Shown: positions 25,501 to 35,080, counted from the first letter of the stretch. The stretch: DNA of 51,608 nt from Halorubrum lipolyticum DSM 21995 (GCF_000337375.1 NZ_AOJG01000028.1:152628-204235), one strand, 5' to 3'. The notes: generated by a model from the letters alone, not told the origin. A program made the numbers and translations.

Positions 25501-25549
25501 GCTTCCTATCACCCATTCATTTATTACGATCAGTACGGATCGTTGCCGT

Positions 25550-26389
25550 ATGGACGTGTTAATGACCGGCGTCTACGGTCGGTGTGGCACCGCCGTCATC
25601 GATCACTTACACGATGACGAAGCGTACGACTTCACGTACTTCAACCGCTCAGACAGGCCGGACGACCACGAGTACGGCGGCTATGACACCGTCGTCGGCG
25701 ACGTGGCCGACTACGACGCGCTCGACGCCGCGGCCGAGGGACAGGACGCCATGGTCCACATGGCGGCGTACCCGTACACCGACGGGACCTGGGAGGACAT
25801 CTTCGAGCCGAACATCATCGGAATGTACAACGCGCTCGAAGTCGCCCGCGAGAACGAGATCGAGTCGATGGTCTTCCTCTCGACGAACCACGTCATGGGC
25901 GGCTACGAGGACGAGTTCGCCCCCGAGATCTACGAGCCGGGCCACGGCCTCGTCATCGGCCACGAGGACCCCGTTCGACCGGACTCGTTCTACGGCGCGT
26001 CGAAGGCCTACGGCGAGGACATGGGTCGGTACTACGTCGAGAACTACGAGTACCCCAAGCAGTTCTACGCGATCCGGGTGTGCAGCGTCCGGATGCCCGA
26101 GTACGACCACCCCTACGGCGACGCCGAGAAGGCCGTCGACGACGGCGAGATCGAGCGCGGGAGCGCCGAGTACGAGGAGACGGTCGGCCGCATGAAGGCG
26201 ATGTGGCAGTCGCGCCGCGACTTCGCACACGAGATCGACTGCTGTCTCCAGGACGACGGCGTCGAGTTCGGCATCTTCAGCGGCGTGAGCAACAACCAGC
26301 GTCGGTGGTACGAGCTCGAACACGCCCGCTCACAGATCGGCTACCACCCGCAGGACGACGGCGAGGAGTGGGATAGCCCGCCGGAGTAG
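25550..26389 (+). CDS. NAD-dependent uronate dehydrogenase
   Basis: The ATG at 25550 gives 279 residues and lies 26 nt after the TATA element; the frame upstream is a repeat artefact. It is an extended-type SDR: G7-V-Y-G10-R-C-G13 for cofactor binding, D51 in GDVADYDAL, S111 in LSTNHVMGGYE, and Y148/K152 in FYGASK. The STNHV segment is typical of uronate dehydrogenases, which oxidise D-galacturonate or D-glucuronate at C1 to the aldarolactone. It would take galacturonate from GH4/GH28 and glucuronate from GH115. The SMP-30 protein at 40293 could open the lactone and the enolase-superfamily enzymes could dehydrate the aldarate. Confidence 0.85.
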   Translation: MDVLMTGVYGRCGTAVIDHLHDDEAYDFTYFNRSDRPDDHEYGGYDTVVGDVADYDALDAAAEGQDAMVHMAAYPYTDGTWEDIFEPNIIGMYNALEVARENEIESMVFLSTNHVMGGYEDEFAPEIYEPGHGLVIGHEDPVRPDSFYGASKAYGEDMGRYYVENYEYPKQFYAIRVCSVRMPEYDHPYGDAEKAVDDGEIERGSAEYEETVGRMKAMWQSRRDFAHEIDCCLQDDGVEFGIFSGVSNNQRRWYELEHARSQIGYHPQDDGEEWDSPPE

Positions 26390-26518
26390 TCGGAGCGTCC
26401 GAGCGGCGTCCCCCGTCTGTCCCCTTTCGCTTTCTCCGACTACTGATAATCTTTGATATAAACAAATTTGATCTAACAATTACTTTTATATACATTCATT
26501 AAGGATATGGCCGTGGGT

Positions 26519-28171
26519 ATGAAAAACACACCCACAGCCAGCGACTCGAATCGAGCCCCGCTCGCCCGACGGACCGCGCTCGCGTTGCTCGGCGGCGCCG
26601 GCGTCGCGGCGCTCTCCGGCACCGCGGCCGCCCAATCCGACGACGAGGACGGCGGTGACGACGACCCGGGGAACGGCCGCGGAACGGACGGGAAGCCGTG
26701 GAACCGAGACGTCGACGCGAACGGGAACGACCTGTATAACCTCGCGTCGCTCGACGTGGACCACGTCTATACCTCGGCGCGCGACGCCGACGTCGTCGTC
26801 TGGAAGGACGGCGACGACACGTTCCACGCGGACGGCGCGGACGGCGAAGTCGCGTCCGGCGACAGCGTCCTCCCGGTCGCGCAGGCGGCCGTCGACAGCC
26901 TCACCGAGGACCGGACGTGGAACGAGAAGGTGCTCATCGCCTCGCCCGGCGAGATCACCGAGGGGGACGGTGACCTCGAACTCCCGAGTCACACGACCCT
27001 CGACGCGCCGGTGACGCTCTCGATCCCCGACGGGGAGTCGGTTCCGCCGGTCGTCAGGGCGGTCGACGCGGAGCACGTCGAGGTGGAGTCGCTCGTCGTC
27101 GAGGGGCCGGCTGCGATGGGCGTCCGGCTCACGAGCTGTTCGAACGTCCGCCTCGGCGATATCCGCGTCGCGGGCGTCACGAGCGACGGCATCCGTATCG
27201 ACGGCCGGGGCGACGCGCCCCGGTCGACCGACATCCAGATGGGTCAGGTGTACGTCGAGGGGAACGACCATCACGCCGTCGAGACCTACGGCGTCGACCG
27301 CATCCAGATCGAGCAGGTCGTCGGGAACGACCCCGCGAGCTGTGTCGTCCTCCTCAACGACACCGTTGACGCGACGGTGAACAGCGTCGTCGGCCTCGAG
27401 CCGGGCGACCCGGCGGGCTACGCGACGTTCCGCGTCGCCAACGGCGCGCACGACGTGACGGTCGGCGAGGTCGTCAGCCGCGGCGGCGCGCGCGGGGTCT
27501 TCGGCGTTTCCGAGTGCTACGACGTCACTATCGGCCACGTCAACATCGAGGGCGCGGAGGACCAGGGCATCCTCGTACAGAACTGCCAGGACTTCACGGT
27601 GCAGGGCGGCGTCGTCAAGAACACGAACGGCGACGGCGTCCGCGTCGACTCGCGGAACGACGGCCAGCAGATCCCGGCGGAGGGCGTTTCGATCAGCAAC
27701 CTCCGTATCTACGACGACCGCGACGAGCCGAAACAGACGTGGGGCATCCTCGAGACCGGCCCGGCGTGTAACCACAACCGCTTCGTCAACAACGACGTGC
27801 GGGACGGCGGGACGACCCGTAACATCGGGATCTTCTCGAACACGACGGTCGTGCGGGACAACGTCGGCGGCGGCTTCGCCGACGGCGAGGTGACGCTCTC
27901 GGCCGGCGAGTCGCCCGCGGCCCGCGTCGAGGGAGTCAGCGAGTTCCCCGAGGTGACCATCCCGGGGAGCGTCGACGAGCCGGAGGACTTCGAGGCGTCG
28001 GCGCTCGAGGTCCGCGCGAAGCCCGCGACGACGGGGTCTTCGGAGACGTACGCGTGGGAGAGATACGTGGAGTACGACGGCTCCGCCGGCAGTTGGGACC
28101 TCGTCTTCGAGTGGCGCACCGACCCCGGAGTCGACGTGGCGCTCGACTACGTCGTGGACAAGACGCGCTGA
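26519..28171 (+). CDS. Secreted right-handed beta-helix protein (pectate-lyase-like fold)
   Basis: TTTTATATA at 26484-26492 lies too near the ATG at 26507, so the in-frame ATG at 26519 (550 residues) is preferred; the longer form remains possible. The N-terminus has a Tat signal (ARRTALALLGGAGVAALSGTAAAQ) followed by an Asp/Gly-rich linker. The remainder shows repeating short strands (VEVESLVVEGP, VRLGDIRVAGVTSDGIRI, VTIGHVNIEGAEDQGILVQNC, FTVQGGVVKNTNGDGVRV), the pattern of a parallel beta-helix seen in pectate lyases, polygalacturonases and epimerases. I see no decisive catalytic motif, so enzyme class is open. With PL11 it is one of only two non-lipoprotein exported proteins here. A tandem duplication covers its stop codon. 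Confidence 0.7.
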   Translation: MKNTPTASDSNRAPLARRTALALLGGAGVAALSGTAAAQSDDEDGGDDDPGNGRGTDGKPWNRDVDANGNDLYNLASLDVDHVYTSARDADVVVWKDGDDTFHADGADGEVASGDSVLPVAQAAVDSLTEDRTWNEKVLIASPGEITEGDGDLELPSHTTLDAPVTLSIPDGESVPPVVRAVDAEHVEVESLVVEGPAAMGVRLTSCSNVRLGDIRVAGVTSDGIRIDGRGDAPRSTDIQMGQVYVEGNDHHAVETYGVDRIQIEQVVGNDPASCVVLLNDTVDATVNSVVGLEPGDPAGYATFRVANGAHDVTVGEVVSRGGARGVFGVSECYDVTIGHVNIEGAEDQGILVQNCQDFTVQGGVVKNTNGDGVRVDSRNDGQQIPAEGVSISNLRIYDDRDEPKQTWGILETGPACNHNRFVNNDVRDGGTTRNIGIFSNTTVVRDNVGGGFADGEVTLSAGESPAARVEGVSEFPEVTIPGSVDEPEDFEASALEVRAKPATTGSSETYAWERYVEYDGSAGSWDLVFEWRTDPGVDVALDYVVDKTR

Positions 28172-28196
28172 ACGAGTCGACAAGACGCGCTGAACG
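28157..28196. repeat. Tandem duplication of the 3' end and stop codon
   Basis: GACAAGACGCGCTGAACG occurs at 28157-28174 and again at 28179-28196 (period 22). The first copy holds the last codons and TGA of the beta-helix gene; the second repeats them in non-coding DNA. Confidence 0.85.
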
Positions 28197-28289
28197 CTGT
28201 CGGTACGAACCGACGGCCGAGAGCGACGACCGCCGACCGCCGGGACGACGAGTTCGAAAAACGAGGGTGTCAGACCGCCGCGGCGACGC

Positions 28290-28751
28290 TCACTCGGTCT
28301 GAAGCGTCACGTAGCCGTCGAAGTTGAGAACCACGTACTGCGCGAGGTCGCCGAAGAGCGCCTTTCCGGTCGGGGACCGCTTCTGACCGAGAGTGAACAC
28401 GTGGTCCGCGTCCATCTCTTCCGCGACTTCGATGACGGTCTCTCCGCGTTCTTTCTCGGAAGAGATACGCGGAACGATCTCGTATGTCACCTCGTCATCG
28501 TCGTCGAACACCGCTCGCGAGACCTCCTCGGCGTCGTTCATCGCCGCCTGGTAGGCGTCCTGATCCGTGTACGACGTCTGTTCGATGTTTCCGATCGTGT
28601 CCAGGACCTCCTGCGTCTCCTCGAACTCGTCTTCGGTGAGCGTGACGAGGAGGACGAGATCGGCGCCGGCGCCGAGCGCGTGTTCTTTCGCTTCTCGTAG
28701 GAGTTCCGCGTGGGACTCGGAGTTCTCGATGAGTACTAATCCTCTGTCCAT
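28290..28751 (-). CDS. Universal stress protein family (UspA)
   Basis: 153 residues. An N-terminal strand (GLVLIENSESHAELLREAKEHAL) and LVLLVTLTEDEF give the Usp alpha/beta fold. The C-terminal part, DADHVFTLGQKRSPTGKALFGDLAQYVVLNFDGYVTL, carries the G-x2-G-x9-type ATP-binding pattern in the form SPTGKALFGDLAQYVV. Usp proteins are small cytoplasmic, usually dimeric, nucleotide-binding proteins of stress and metabolic regulation. It stands alone, divergent from the HbpS-like gene. No direct link to the glycan pathway can be seen. Confidence 0.88.
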   Translation of the reverse strand: MDRGLVLIENSESHAELLREAKEHALGAGADLVLLVTLTEDEFEETQEVLDTIGNIEQTSYTDQDAYQAAMNDAEEVSRAVFDDDDEVTYEIVPRISSEKERGETVIEVAEEMDADHVFTLGQKRSPTGKALFGDLAQYVVLNFDGYVTLQTE

Positions 28752-28935
28752 GCTACTGCATTTATCTCACGTTATCTAAGTCTGTCGCAGCGGCCGACGG
28801 CGTCGAACTCGCTCGACTCGCCCGGCCGAGCGCGGAGTCACCCCGTTCGAGCTCCGTCAGACGGGACCCCTCGGCGAACCGCACGGCCCCTCGCGAACGG
28901 TAGTTTTTTCACCGTGCTCTCGACTTTCTTCTTTT

Positions 28936-29352
28936 ATGGTCCAAGAGTTGACGCTCGCGGAATCGAAGACAGTTCTCGACGCGGCGGAAGAGAAAGCCGA
29001 GGAACTCGGCGTCCCGCTGAATCTCGCGGTGACGAACAGCGAGGGGAACCTCCTCGGCTTCCGCCGGATGGACGGCGCGAAGCTCGTCGCGAGCAACATC
29101 GCACGGAACAAGGCCTACACGGCGGCCGCGGTGAAGAAGCCGACCCACGAGCTGAAGGAGGGCGCCGAGCCCGGCGGCGACGTGTACGGCCTCCACACGA
29201 CCGACGAGGGACGCGTCGTCGTCTTCGGAGGCGGGTTCCCGGTCGAACACGACGGCGTCGTCGTCGGTGCGGTCGGCGCGAGCGGCGGTGACGTCTCCGA
29301 GGACATGGAAGCGTCGCAGGCGGGGCTCGAAGCGTTCGAATCGCTCCGCTGA
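28936..29352 (+). CDS. HbpS/GlcG-family protein
   Basis: 138 residues matching the HbpS/GlcG (PF03928) pattern: LTLAESKTVLDAAEEKAEELGVPLNLAVTNSEGNLLGFRRMDGAKLVASNIARNKAYTAA, then GGGFPVEHDGVVVGAVGASGG. The family includes a haem-binding sensor-related protein in Streptomyces and proteins encoded beside glycolate or diol oxidation genes; its reaction is unknown in most members. It has no signal peptide. Its nearest neighbours on the other strand are sugar-acid dehydratase genes, and GlcG-like genes often sit near hydroxy-acid metabolism, so a link to lactate or sugar-acid oxidation is possible but unproven. Confidence 0.8.
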   Translation: MVQELTLAESKTVLDAAEEKAEELGVPLNLAVTNSEGNLLGFRRMDGAKLVASNIARNKAYTAAAVKKPTHELKEGAEPGGDVYGLHTTDEGRVVVFGGGFPVEHDGVVVGAVGASGGDVSEDMEASQAGLEAFESLR

Positions 29353-29665
29353 GAGGCTCGCGTCGGAATCGATGAGTTCATTCGGCGAATCCCCCCCGGT
29401 GCCTCCGTCTTCACCCTTTTTAAACGGGAAGATATAGCGGCGACCGCTCGCGGGAGGTGGGTGTCGCAGTTCGTCGGCAGCGGTGCGGCTCACCGTACCA
29501 CCGGCACACACGTATAAGCCGCCGACGGAAACACCGGAATCCCGCTTATAACTACCCACTCGACCAACCCGATACGCCCACTCGCTACCGATCAAGAGCA
29601 CCGGTCGTCGTTCGGCCGTTTCGAACGAATGAATAGCCGGCGAGGCGGGGCCCGACGGCGCCCGC
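29353..29665. other. Gene-free stretch between convergent genes
   Basis: 313 nt. CCCTTTTTAAACGGG near 29416-29430 combines a short dyad with a T run and may end the HbpS-like transcript. TATA-like pieces (CGTATAAG, CTTATAAC) occur near 29510-29550 without a gene to serve. No coding sequence seen. Confidence 0.45.
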
Positions 29666-30889
29666 TCAGTCGAATCCAGCGGTTCCCTCGAGGAGGTGTT
29701 CCGCCACGGCGTCGTCGTCGAGTTCGATACCGAGCCCGGGACCGGTCGGCACGTCGATGTAGCCGTCCTCGATGATCGGCTCCTCCCGCGACAGCAGGTC
29801 TCCCCACCAGTCGACCTCGAGCGCGTGGTACTCGAGCACGTCCGCGTTCGGGATCGCCGCACAGAGGTGCACGCACGCCATCGTCCCGACCGGGCTACAG
29901 ACGTTGTGCGGGGAGAACGGGATGTACCGTTCCTCTGCGCGCTGGGCGACGCGCTTCGACTCCGCGAGCCCGCCGAGCGTCGTCGGGTCCGGCGTCGCGA
30001 TGTCGACCGCGTACTCGTCGAGCAGCTCCGTGAGCTCGTGCACTCGGAACCGGTTCTCGCCGGTCGCCAGCGGCGTCGCCGTCGCCCGAGCCACGTGCTT
30101 CTGCGCCTCCGTCTCCTCCGGCGGGACGGGGTCCTCGAGCCACATCAAGTCGTACGGCTCGAGCTTCCTGGCGAGGCGCTTGGCGCTCTCGACCGTGTAA
30201 TCCCAGTGGCAGTCGAACGCGAGGTCGACGTCGTCGCCGATCGCGTCGCGCACCGCCTCGACGACGGCGACCTTGCGACGGATAGCCGCGTTCGACAGCC
30301 GGCCGTTGTGCGGGTCGGGATCGTTGTCGGTCTCCATGTCGAGGTCGAACTTGATCGCGTCGAACCCCATGTCGACGACGCGTTCGGCCTCGGCGGCGTA
30401 CGCCTCGGGCGTGTAGGCGTCGGCGTCGGCGTACTCGGTGAACCCCCCCTCGTCGACGGCGTACGCCTCGCCCGCGTGACAGTCGCAGTAGATCCGCATG
30501 CGGTCCCGGTACTTCGAGCCGAGCAGCTGGTAGACGGGGAGATCGAGGATCTTTCCGGCGGCGTCCCACAGCGCGATCTCGATGCCGGACGCGGCGGTGA
30601 CGACCTTCCCGGTCGTCCCGCCGTGGCCGGACATCTCCTGGACGATGTACCGGAAGAGCCGCTCGACGTCCAGGGGGTTCTCCCCGACGAGAAACCGGTT
30701 GGTGTACTCGACGAGTTCCGGGACGCCGCCGCCGCGGTACGCCTCGCCGACGCCGGTGACGCCGGCGTCCGTGTGGACCTTCACGAGGTTCCACTCGAAG
30801 TTCCCGTCGACCACCGCCGACTCCACCTCGGTGATCTCGACTTCGTGCCCCTCGGGTCGGTCCGCGGCGTGGTTCGTGTGGTCTCTCAT
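29666..30889 (-). CDS. Sugar-acid dehydratase, enolase superfamily (galactonate/aldarate type)
   Basis: 407 residues. The first 16 or so are a likely extension before VEITEVESAVVDG. Metal ligands are D226 (DCHWD), E252 (LEDP) and E278 (GEN); the barrel also shows K180-F-D182, H228 two residues after the first ligand, and D301/H328 (TPDP, SPHN). The D-x-H arrangement is that of galactonate or gluconate-type dehydratases of the mandelate racemase group. It begins 6 nt after the stop of uxuA and is co-transcribed with it. Galactarate, glucarate, galactonate and gluconate are all plausible substrates. Given the uronate dehydrogenase at 25550, an aldarate is attractive. Confidence 0.8.
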   Translation of the reverse strand: MRDHTNHAADRPEGHEVEITEVESAVVDGNFEWNLVKVHTDAGVTGVGEAYRGGGVPELVEYTNRFLVGENPLDVERLFRYIVQEMSGHGGTTGKVVTAASGIEIALWDAAGKILDLPVYQLLGSKYRDRMRIYCDCHAGEAYAVDEGGFTEYADADAYTPEAYAAEAERVVDMGFDAIKFDLDMETDNDPDPHNGRLSNAAIRRKVAVVEAVRDAIGDDVDLAFDCHWDYTVESAKRLARKLEPYDLMWLEDPVPPEETEAQKHVARATATPLATGENRFRVHELTELLDEYAVDIATPDPTTLGGLAESKRVAQRAEERYIPFSPHNVCSPVGTMACVHLCAAIPNADVLEYHALEVDWWGDLLSREEPIIEDGYIDVPTGPGLGIELDDDAVAEHLLEGTAGFD

Positions 30890-30895
30890 CTGTTT

Positions 30896-31942
30896 TCACT
30901 CGGATCGAACCGCGTCGATGACGCCGCGCAGGTAGCCGACGGTAAACCCGCGGCTGCGGTGTCGCCAGTCGTCGTCGCCGACCATCTCCGGAACGTGGTC
31001 CGGGATCACGGCGCCCTCGTAGCCGACGTCCCGCAGCGTTCGAACCGCCTCGACGGTGTCGAAGTTCCCGTCGTCGACGAACGTCTCGTGGAAGCTCGGC
31101 ACCGTTCCGACGACGTCGCGGAAGTGAATGAACACGATCTGATCGCGTTCTCCGAAGCGCTCGATGACGTCGACGACGTCTTCGCCCATCTGCGAGAAAC
31201 AACCGAGACACAGCTTCAGCCCGTGGTTGTCGCTCGGAACGAGCTCCATCCCCTTCTCGAAGTTCTCGACGCTCCGGAACAGGCGCGGGATCCCCCCCAG
31301 CGACTCGAGGACGGGCGGGTCGACCGGGTGTAACGCGAGTTTGACGCCGGCCTCCTCCGCGACCGGGAGCACGGTCTCCAAGAAGTACCGGTAGTTCTCC
31401 CAGAACTCCGCTTCCGTGTACGCTCGGTCCAGCCCGGGCGCGAGCTCGTGGGGGTCGTCGAGCTCCTCGAGGTCGAACGCGGTCGCCGTCGCCCCGCCGC
31501 GGGTCTCGGTCGGCGTCGTCCGCATCGGAACGACGCTGCGGGGGTTCCACTGGTAGCCCATGACGGGGATGTCGGCCTCCCCGAGGTTCCGAATGAGCGT
31601 GGTGATCTGGTCGAGCGCCTCGTCCGCGCCGCCTCGGTCGAACATGATGTCCCCGTAGAGTGAGTACGGGAGCGACTGGATACCGGTCAACGACAGCCCG
31701 GCGGCCTCGACGCGTTCCCGCGCGGATTCGAGCTCGGAGACGGACGGGATCGAGTCCGGGCCGACCGCGATCGTGTCGCTCCCGTCTCGGTCGTTGAACT
31801 CGTCCGGCTCCTCCTCGGTGTCGGCGTGGTCGATGAAGAGGTCTGTCGCCCCGATCTGGCGGACGTACCGGAGCCGGTCGTCCGACAGCGAGCGCGTTCT
31901 CACTCCGACGCGGATATCCGCCTCGTTCGCATTTTCACCCAT
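30896..31942 (-). CDS. uxuA: Mannonate dehydratase
   Basis: 348 residues, first gene of a two-gene operon. The UxuA pattern is visible: VRQIGATDLFI at the start, SLTGIQSLPYS, LALHPVDPPVLESLGGIPRLFRSVENF, NHGLKLCLGCFSQMGEDV, then IVFIHFRDVVGTVPSFHETFVDDGNFD and AVIPDHVPEM. The His, Cys and Asp in these segments are the usual metal ligands. UxuA dehydrates D-mannonate to 2-keto-3-deoxygluconate on the isomerase route of glucuronate. The partner enzymes UxaC and UxuB are not in the window, so it may serve an imported acid or belong to a pathway completed elsewhere. TTTATAAA lies 26 nt before the ATG. Confidence 0.82.
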   Translation of the reverse strand: MGENANEADIRVGVRTRSLSDDRLRYVRQIGATDLFIDHADTEEEPDEFNDRDGSDTIAVGPDSIPSVSELESARERVEAAGLSLTGIQSLPYSLYGDIMFDRGGADEALDQITTLIRNLGEADIPVMGYQWNPRSVVPMRTTPTETRGGATATAFDLEELDDPHELAPGLDRAYTEAEFWENYRYFLETVLPVAEEAGVKLALHPVDPPVLESLGGIPRLFRSVENFEKGMELVPSDNHGLKLCLGCFSQMGEDVVDVIERFGERDQIVFIHFRDVVGTVPSFHETFVDDGNFDTVEAVRTLRDVGYEGAVIPDHVPEMVGDDDWRHRSRGFTVGYLRGVIDAVRSE

Positions 31943-31963
31943 GCGACACGGTTAGAATCTGGA

Positions 31964-31971
31964 TTTATAAA
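31964..31971 (-). promoter_or_regulatory. TATA element of the uxuA operon
   Basis: TTTATAAA, centred 26 nt before the uxuA ATG at 31942. The octamer is self-complementary, so in principle it reads on both strands. Confidence 0.6.
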
Positions 31972-32085
31972 GCGTAGTGGTATAGTTATATTCGAACAGA
32001 CATTTCGAGCGGTCTCTGAGCCCGGACCGCTACCGTACGAGCGGAACACCTATGTGTACGTCCGTCGCACGCCGAACCAAATCGA

Positions 32086-34935
32086 ATGATAACGGAGTCA
32101 CCGCGAGCGGCGGACGTTCCGCTCGTCCAAGGCAGGACCGTCGCAGACGTCTACGTCGACGAGGCCGACGCGGCCGTCGCCGGTGTCGCGGCGTCCGACC
32201 TCAGGGACGACATCGAGCGCGTCACGGGCGAACGACCGGCTCTCAGGCACTCACTGGAGGACTGCTCTGACACCGCCGTCGTCGTCGGGACGGTCGGCCG
32301 CTCGGCGGGCGTCGACGCCTGTGCCGCGGCCGGTGACTCCGCGGCCGACCGGCTCAGAGGCCAGCGCGAGAGCTACCGCATCGAGACGCTTCGGGACCCG
32401 ACGCCGGAGCTCGACCGGTGCGTGCTCGTTACCGGGAGCGATCGCCGCGGGACTGCGTACGGCGCGTACGAGCTCTCGAAACGCGTCGGGGTCTCGCCGT
32501 GGTACTGGTGGGCCGATGTCGCACCGACTGAGCGCGAGACGGTCGCCGTCGAGGCGGGATCTTACGCCGACGGACCGCCGTCGGTGACCTATCGAGGGAT
32601 CTTCCTCAACGACGAGGACTGGGGGCTCCGGCCGTGGGCGAGCGAGACGTTCGCGCCCGAGGACGCCGAGGACCGTCCCGGCATCGGACCGAAGACGTAC
32701 GAACGCGTCTTCGAGCTACTGCTTCGGCTGAAGGCCAACACGATCTGGCCGGCGATGCACCCGGGGACGAAGGCGTTCTACCGCTACGCCGACCACGCGG
32801 AGCTGGCCGACAGGTACGCCGTCGTCGTCGGGACCTCCCACTGCGAGCCGATGCACCGGAACAACGTCGACGAGTGGGACGCTCCCGCCGAGGCGTGGAA
32901 CTACGAGACGAACCGGGAACGAATCGTCGAGTACTGGCGCTCTCGCGTCGAGTCGGTCGCCGATTACGAGAACGTCTTCACCGTGGGAATGCGCGGGATC
33001 CACGACTCCGGGATGCCCGGTGGAGAGACGCGCGGGGAGACGATCGACCTGCTACAGCGGGCGATCGACGACCAGCGGCGGCTCTTGGGCGAGGCACACG
33101 ACGTCCCCGTCGACGACGTTCCACAGGTGTTCTGCCCGTACAAGGAGGTCCTCGACCGCTATCGCGAGGGGGTGGACGTGCCCGACGACGTCTGTCTCAT
33201 GTGGCCCGACGACAGCCACGGCTACGTTCGAGAGCTACCGACGGAGGCCGAACGGGAACGACCGGGCGGATCGGGCGTCTACTACCACCTCTCGTACTGG
33301 GGGCGCCCCCACGACTACCTCTGGCTGTCGAGCGTCCCGCCGGCGCTCGTGAAACACGAGATGACGAGGGCGTACGACGCCGGCGCTCGGGAGTGTTGGG
33401 TCGTCAACGTCGGCGACATCAAGCCCACCGAAAAGGAGATGGAGTACTTCCTCGATCTGGCGTGGGACGTCGAGCGCGTCCGTGACACCTCGACCGACTC
33501 GTGGCTGACGGCCTGGGCCGACCGCGAGTTCGACGGGGGCCACGCGAGCGAGATCGCCGCCATCCTCCGAGAGTACTATCGGCTCGCCCGGTCGCGCAAG
33601 CCAGAGCACATGGGCTGGTCGACGGTGTACCCGGACACGCCGCCCGACGAGCCGGCGTACAGCGTCGTCGACGACGGCGACGAGGCCCGGCGCCGAGTCG
33701 AGTCGTTCGACCGACTCGTCGAGCGAGCGGAGGCCGTCGCCGACGACCTCGATCCGAATCACTGGCCGAGCTTCTACGAACTGGTCCTCTATCCGGTCCG
33801 CTGCGCCGCGGCGATGAGCGAGAAACACCTCCACGCGGCTCGGAGCCGCCGATACGCGGGACAGGGCCGCGTCTCCGCGAACCGGTACGCTGACCGCGCC
33901 GTCGCGGCCCACGAACGCATCGCGGCCGAGGCCCGGTACTACAACGAGGACCTACGCGACGGGAAGTGGGACGGGATGGCCTCGCGGAACCCGCGAGAGC
34001 TGCCGGTGTTCGCCTCTCCGAGCACCGCGAGCGTCACGCCCTACGACGGGTCCGCGCTCGGAGTCGTCCCGGAGGGCCACGAGCGACCGGTCCGCGGCGA
34101 CGAGAGTGTCCCGCCGACGCTCCCGACCGTCCACGAGCGCGTGGACCGCGACCGCTTTATCGACCTCTTCTCCCGCGGCACCGATCCCGTCGAATGGACG
34201 GCGGAGACCAGCGACGACTGGATCACCGTCAGCGAGTCCGGCGGAACGGTCGGCGACGAACGGCGGGTCTGGATCGGCGTCGACTGGGCGGTCGCACCGG
34301 CCGGTCGCGTGACCGGGACGGTGACGATCGCGGCCGAGGGCGCCCGCAAACCGGTCCGCGTCGAGGGCGTTGCGCCCGCGGTCGATCCCGGCGCGGACTT
34401 CGCCGTTGTCGACGGCGCGGCGGCCGTCGAGGCCGAGCATTTCAGCCGGGCGGCCCCCGGCGCGGACGGCGACGGCTGGGCGGAGAGCGACGTTCCGGGG
34501 CGCGTCTCGGGGGCGACCATGGCCGTCGACCTCCCGCCGGACGCTCCGACCGACCGTTCGGTCGCGGACGCGCCGCGGCTCGACTACGAGGTCGACGTTC
34601 CCTCGACCAGGACGGTCGCGGTCGAGGTTCACTGCGTCCCGACACAGGCGCTCAACGAGGGGCGGGACCTACGGTACGCGGTCGGCGTCGGCGACGCCGG
34701 TCCCGCGATCGTTTCGATCGATCCGGACGGCGGGGAACACGACCCCGAGTGGCAACGGAACGTCCTCCGCGGGGCGGCTATCGGGACGACGACGCACCGG
34801 ATCGAACGGACCGGGAGGCAGACGCTCCGGCTCTGGGGCCTCGATCCCGGTCTGGTCGTCGACCGGATCGTCCTCGTCGCGGACGGCGAGCGGTCGACGT
34901 ATCTCGGACCCCGCGAGACGGCCGTCGGCGATTGA
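32086..34935 (+). CDS. GH115 alpha-glucuronidase
   Basis: 949 residues. The N-terminal domain (AAVAGVAASDLRDDIERVTGERP...VVVGTVGRS...GTAYGAYELSKRVGVSPWYWWADV) leads into the GH115 barrel: VTYRGIFLNDEDWGLRPWA, RLKANTIWPAMHPGTKAF, YAVVVGTSHCEPMHRNNVDEW, VFTVGMRGIHDSGMPG, LMWPDDSHGYVRELP, and SGVYYHLSYWGRPHDYLWLSSVPPALV. The C-terminal part from about residue 680 (DPVEWTAETSDDWITVS) is the beta-rich accessory region found in the family. GH115 removes (4-O-methyl)-glucuronic acid side groups from xylan or other glycans. There is no signal peptide, so it works on imported oligosaccharides. Free glucuronate could feed uronate dehydrogenase. A duplication repeats its stop codon in frame. Confidence 0.92.
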   Translation: MITESPRAADVPLVQGRTVADVYVDEADAAVAGVAASDLRDDIERVTGERPALRHSLEDCSDTAVVVGTVGRSAGVDACAAAGDSAADRLRGQRESYRIETLRDPTPELDRCVLVTGSDRRGTAYGAYELSKRVGVSPWYWWADVAPTERETVAVEAGSYADGPPSVTYRGIFLNDEDWGLRPWASETFAPEDAEDRPGIGPKTYERVFELLLRLKANTIWPAMHPGTKAFYRYADHAELADRYAVVVGTSHCEPMHRNNVDEWDAPAEAWNYETNRERIVEYWRSRVESVADYENVFTVGMRGIHDSGMPGGETRGETIDLLQRAIDDQRRLLGEAHDVPVDDVPQVFCPYKEVLDRYREGVDVPDDVCLMWPDDSHGYVRELPTEAERERPGGSGVYYHLSYWGRPHDYLWLSSVPPALVKHEMTRAYDAGARECWVVNVGDIKPTEKEMEYFLDLAWDVERVRDTSTDSWLTAWADREFDGGHASEIAAILREYYRLARSRKPEHMGWSTVYPDTPPDEPAYSVVDDGDEARRRVESFDRLVERAEAVADDLDPNHWPSFYELVLYPVRCAAAMSEKHLHAARSRRYAGQGRVSANRYADRAVAAHERIAAEARYYNEDLRDGKWDGMASRNPRELPVFASPSTASVTPYDGSALGVVPEGHERPVRGDESVPPTLPTVHERVDRDRFIDLFSRGTDPVEWTAETSDDWITVSESGGTVGDERRVWIGVDWAVAPAGRVTGTVTIAAEGARKPVRVEGVAPAVDPGADFAVVDGAAAVEAEHFSRAAPGADGDGWAESDVPGRVSGATMAVDLPPDAPTDRSVADAPRLDYEVDVPSTRTVAVEVHCVPTQALNEGRDLRYAVGVGDAGPAIVSIDPDGGEHDPEWQRNVLRGAAIGTTTHRIERTGRQTLRLWGLDPGLVVDRIVLVADGERSTYLGPRETAVGD

Positions 34936-34956
34936 GACGTTCCCGTCGGCGATTGA
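34922..34956. repeat. Tandem duplication of the 3' end and stop codon
   Basis: CCGTCGGCGATTGA occurs at 34922-34935, ending in the GH115 stop, and again at 34943-34956 (period 21, so the second TGA stays in frame). Confidence 0.85.
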
Positions 34957-35080
34957 CGCGGTCGGCGGCCGGGAGACGATAGGGGGCGGCGGCGTCGAAG
35001 TCGACCGGAGCGCTCGGGCGTTTCGTACTGTGGTACTCCGGTTAACCTAAAAATCGTCTGGGCAAGGGGCCGCTCGCCGC

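Larger units (their letters stand above)
25226..25549. promoter_or_regulatory. Divergent control region between DHDPS-fold and uronate dehydrogenase genes
   Basis: 324 nt. TTTATATT at 25249-25256 (minus) serves the DHDPS-fold gene and TTTATTAC at 25520-25527 (plus) serves the dehydrogenase gene. Between them are an AT-rich block (25318-25372), a hairpin-like CCCCCAC-TTACT-GTGGGGG (25378-25396) and a tandem repeat array (25421-25500). Confidence 0.55.

Noticed and set aside
26486-28183. 565-codon minus-strand open frame
   Set aside because: Antisense to the beta-helix gene, which has a Tat signal and repeat structure.
29696-31333. 545-codon plus-strand open frame
   Set aside because: Antisense to the dehydratase and uxuA genes, both with full active-site motifs.
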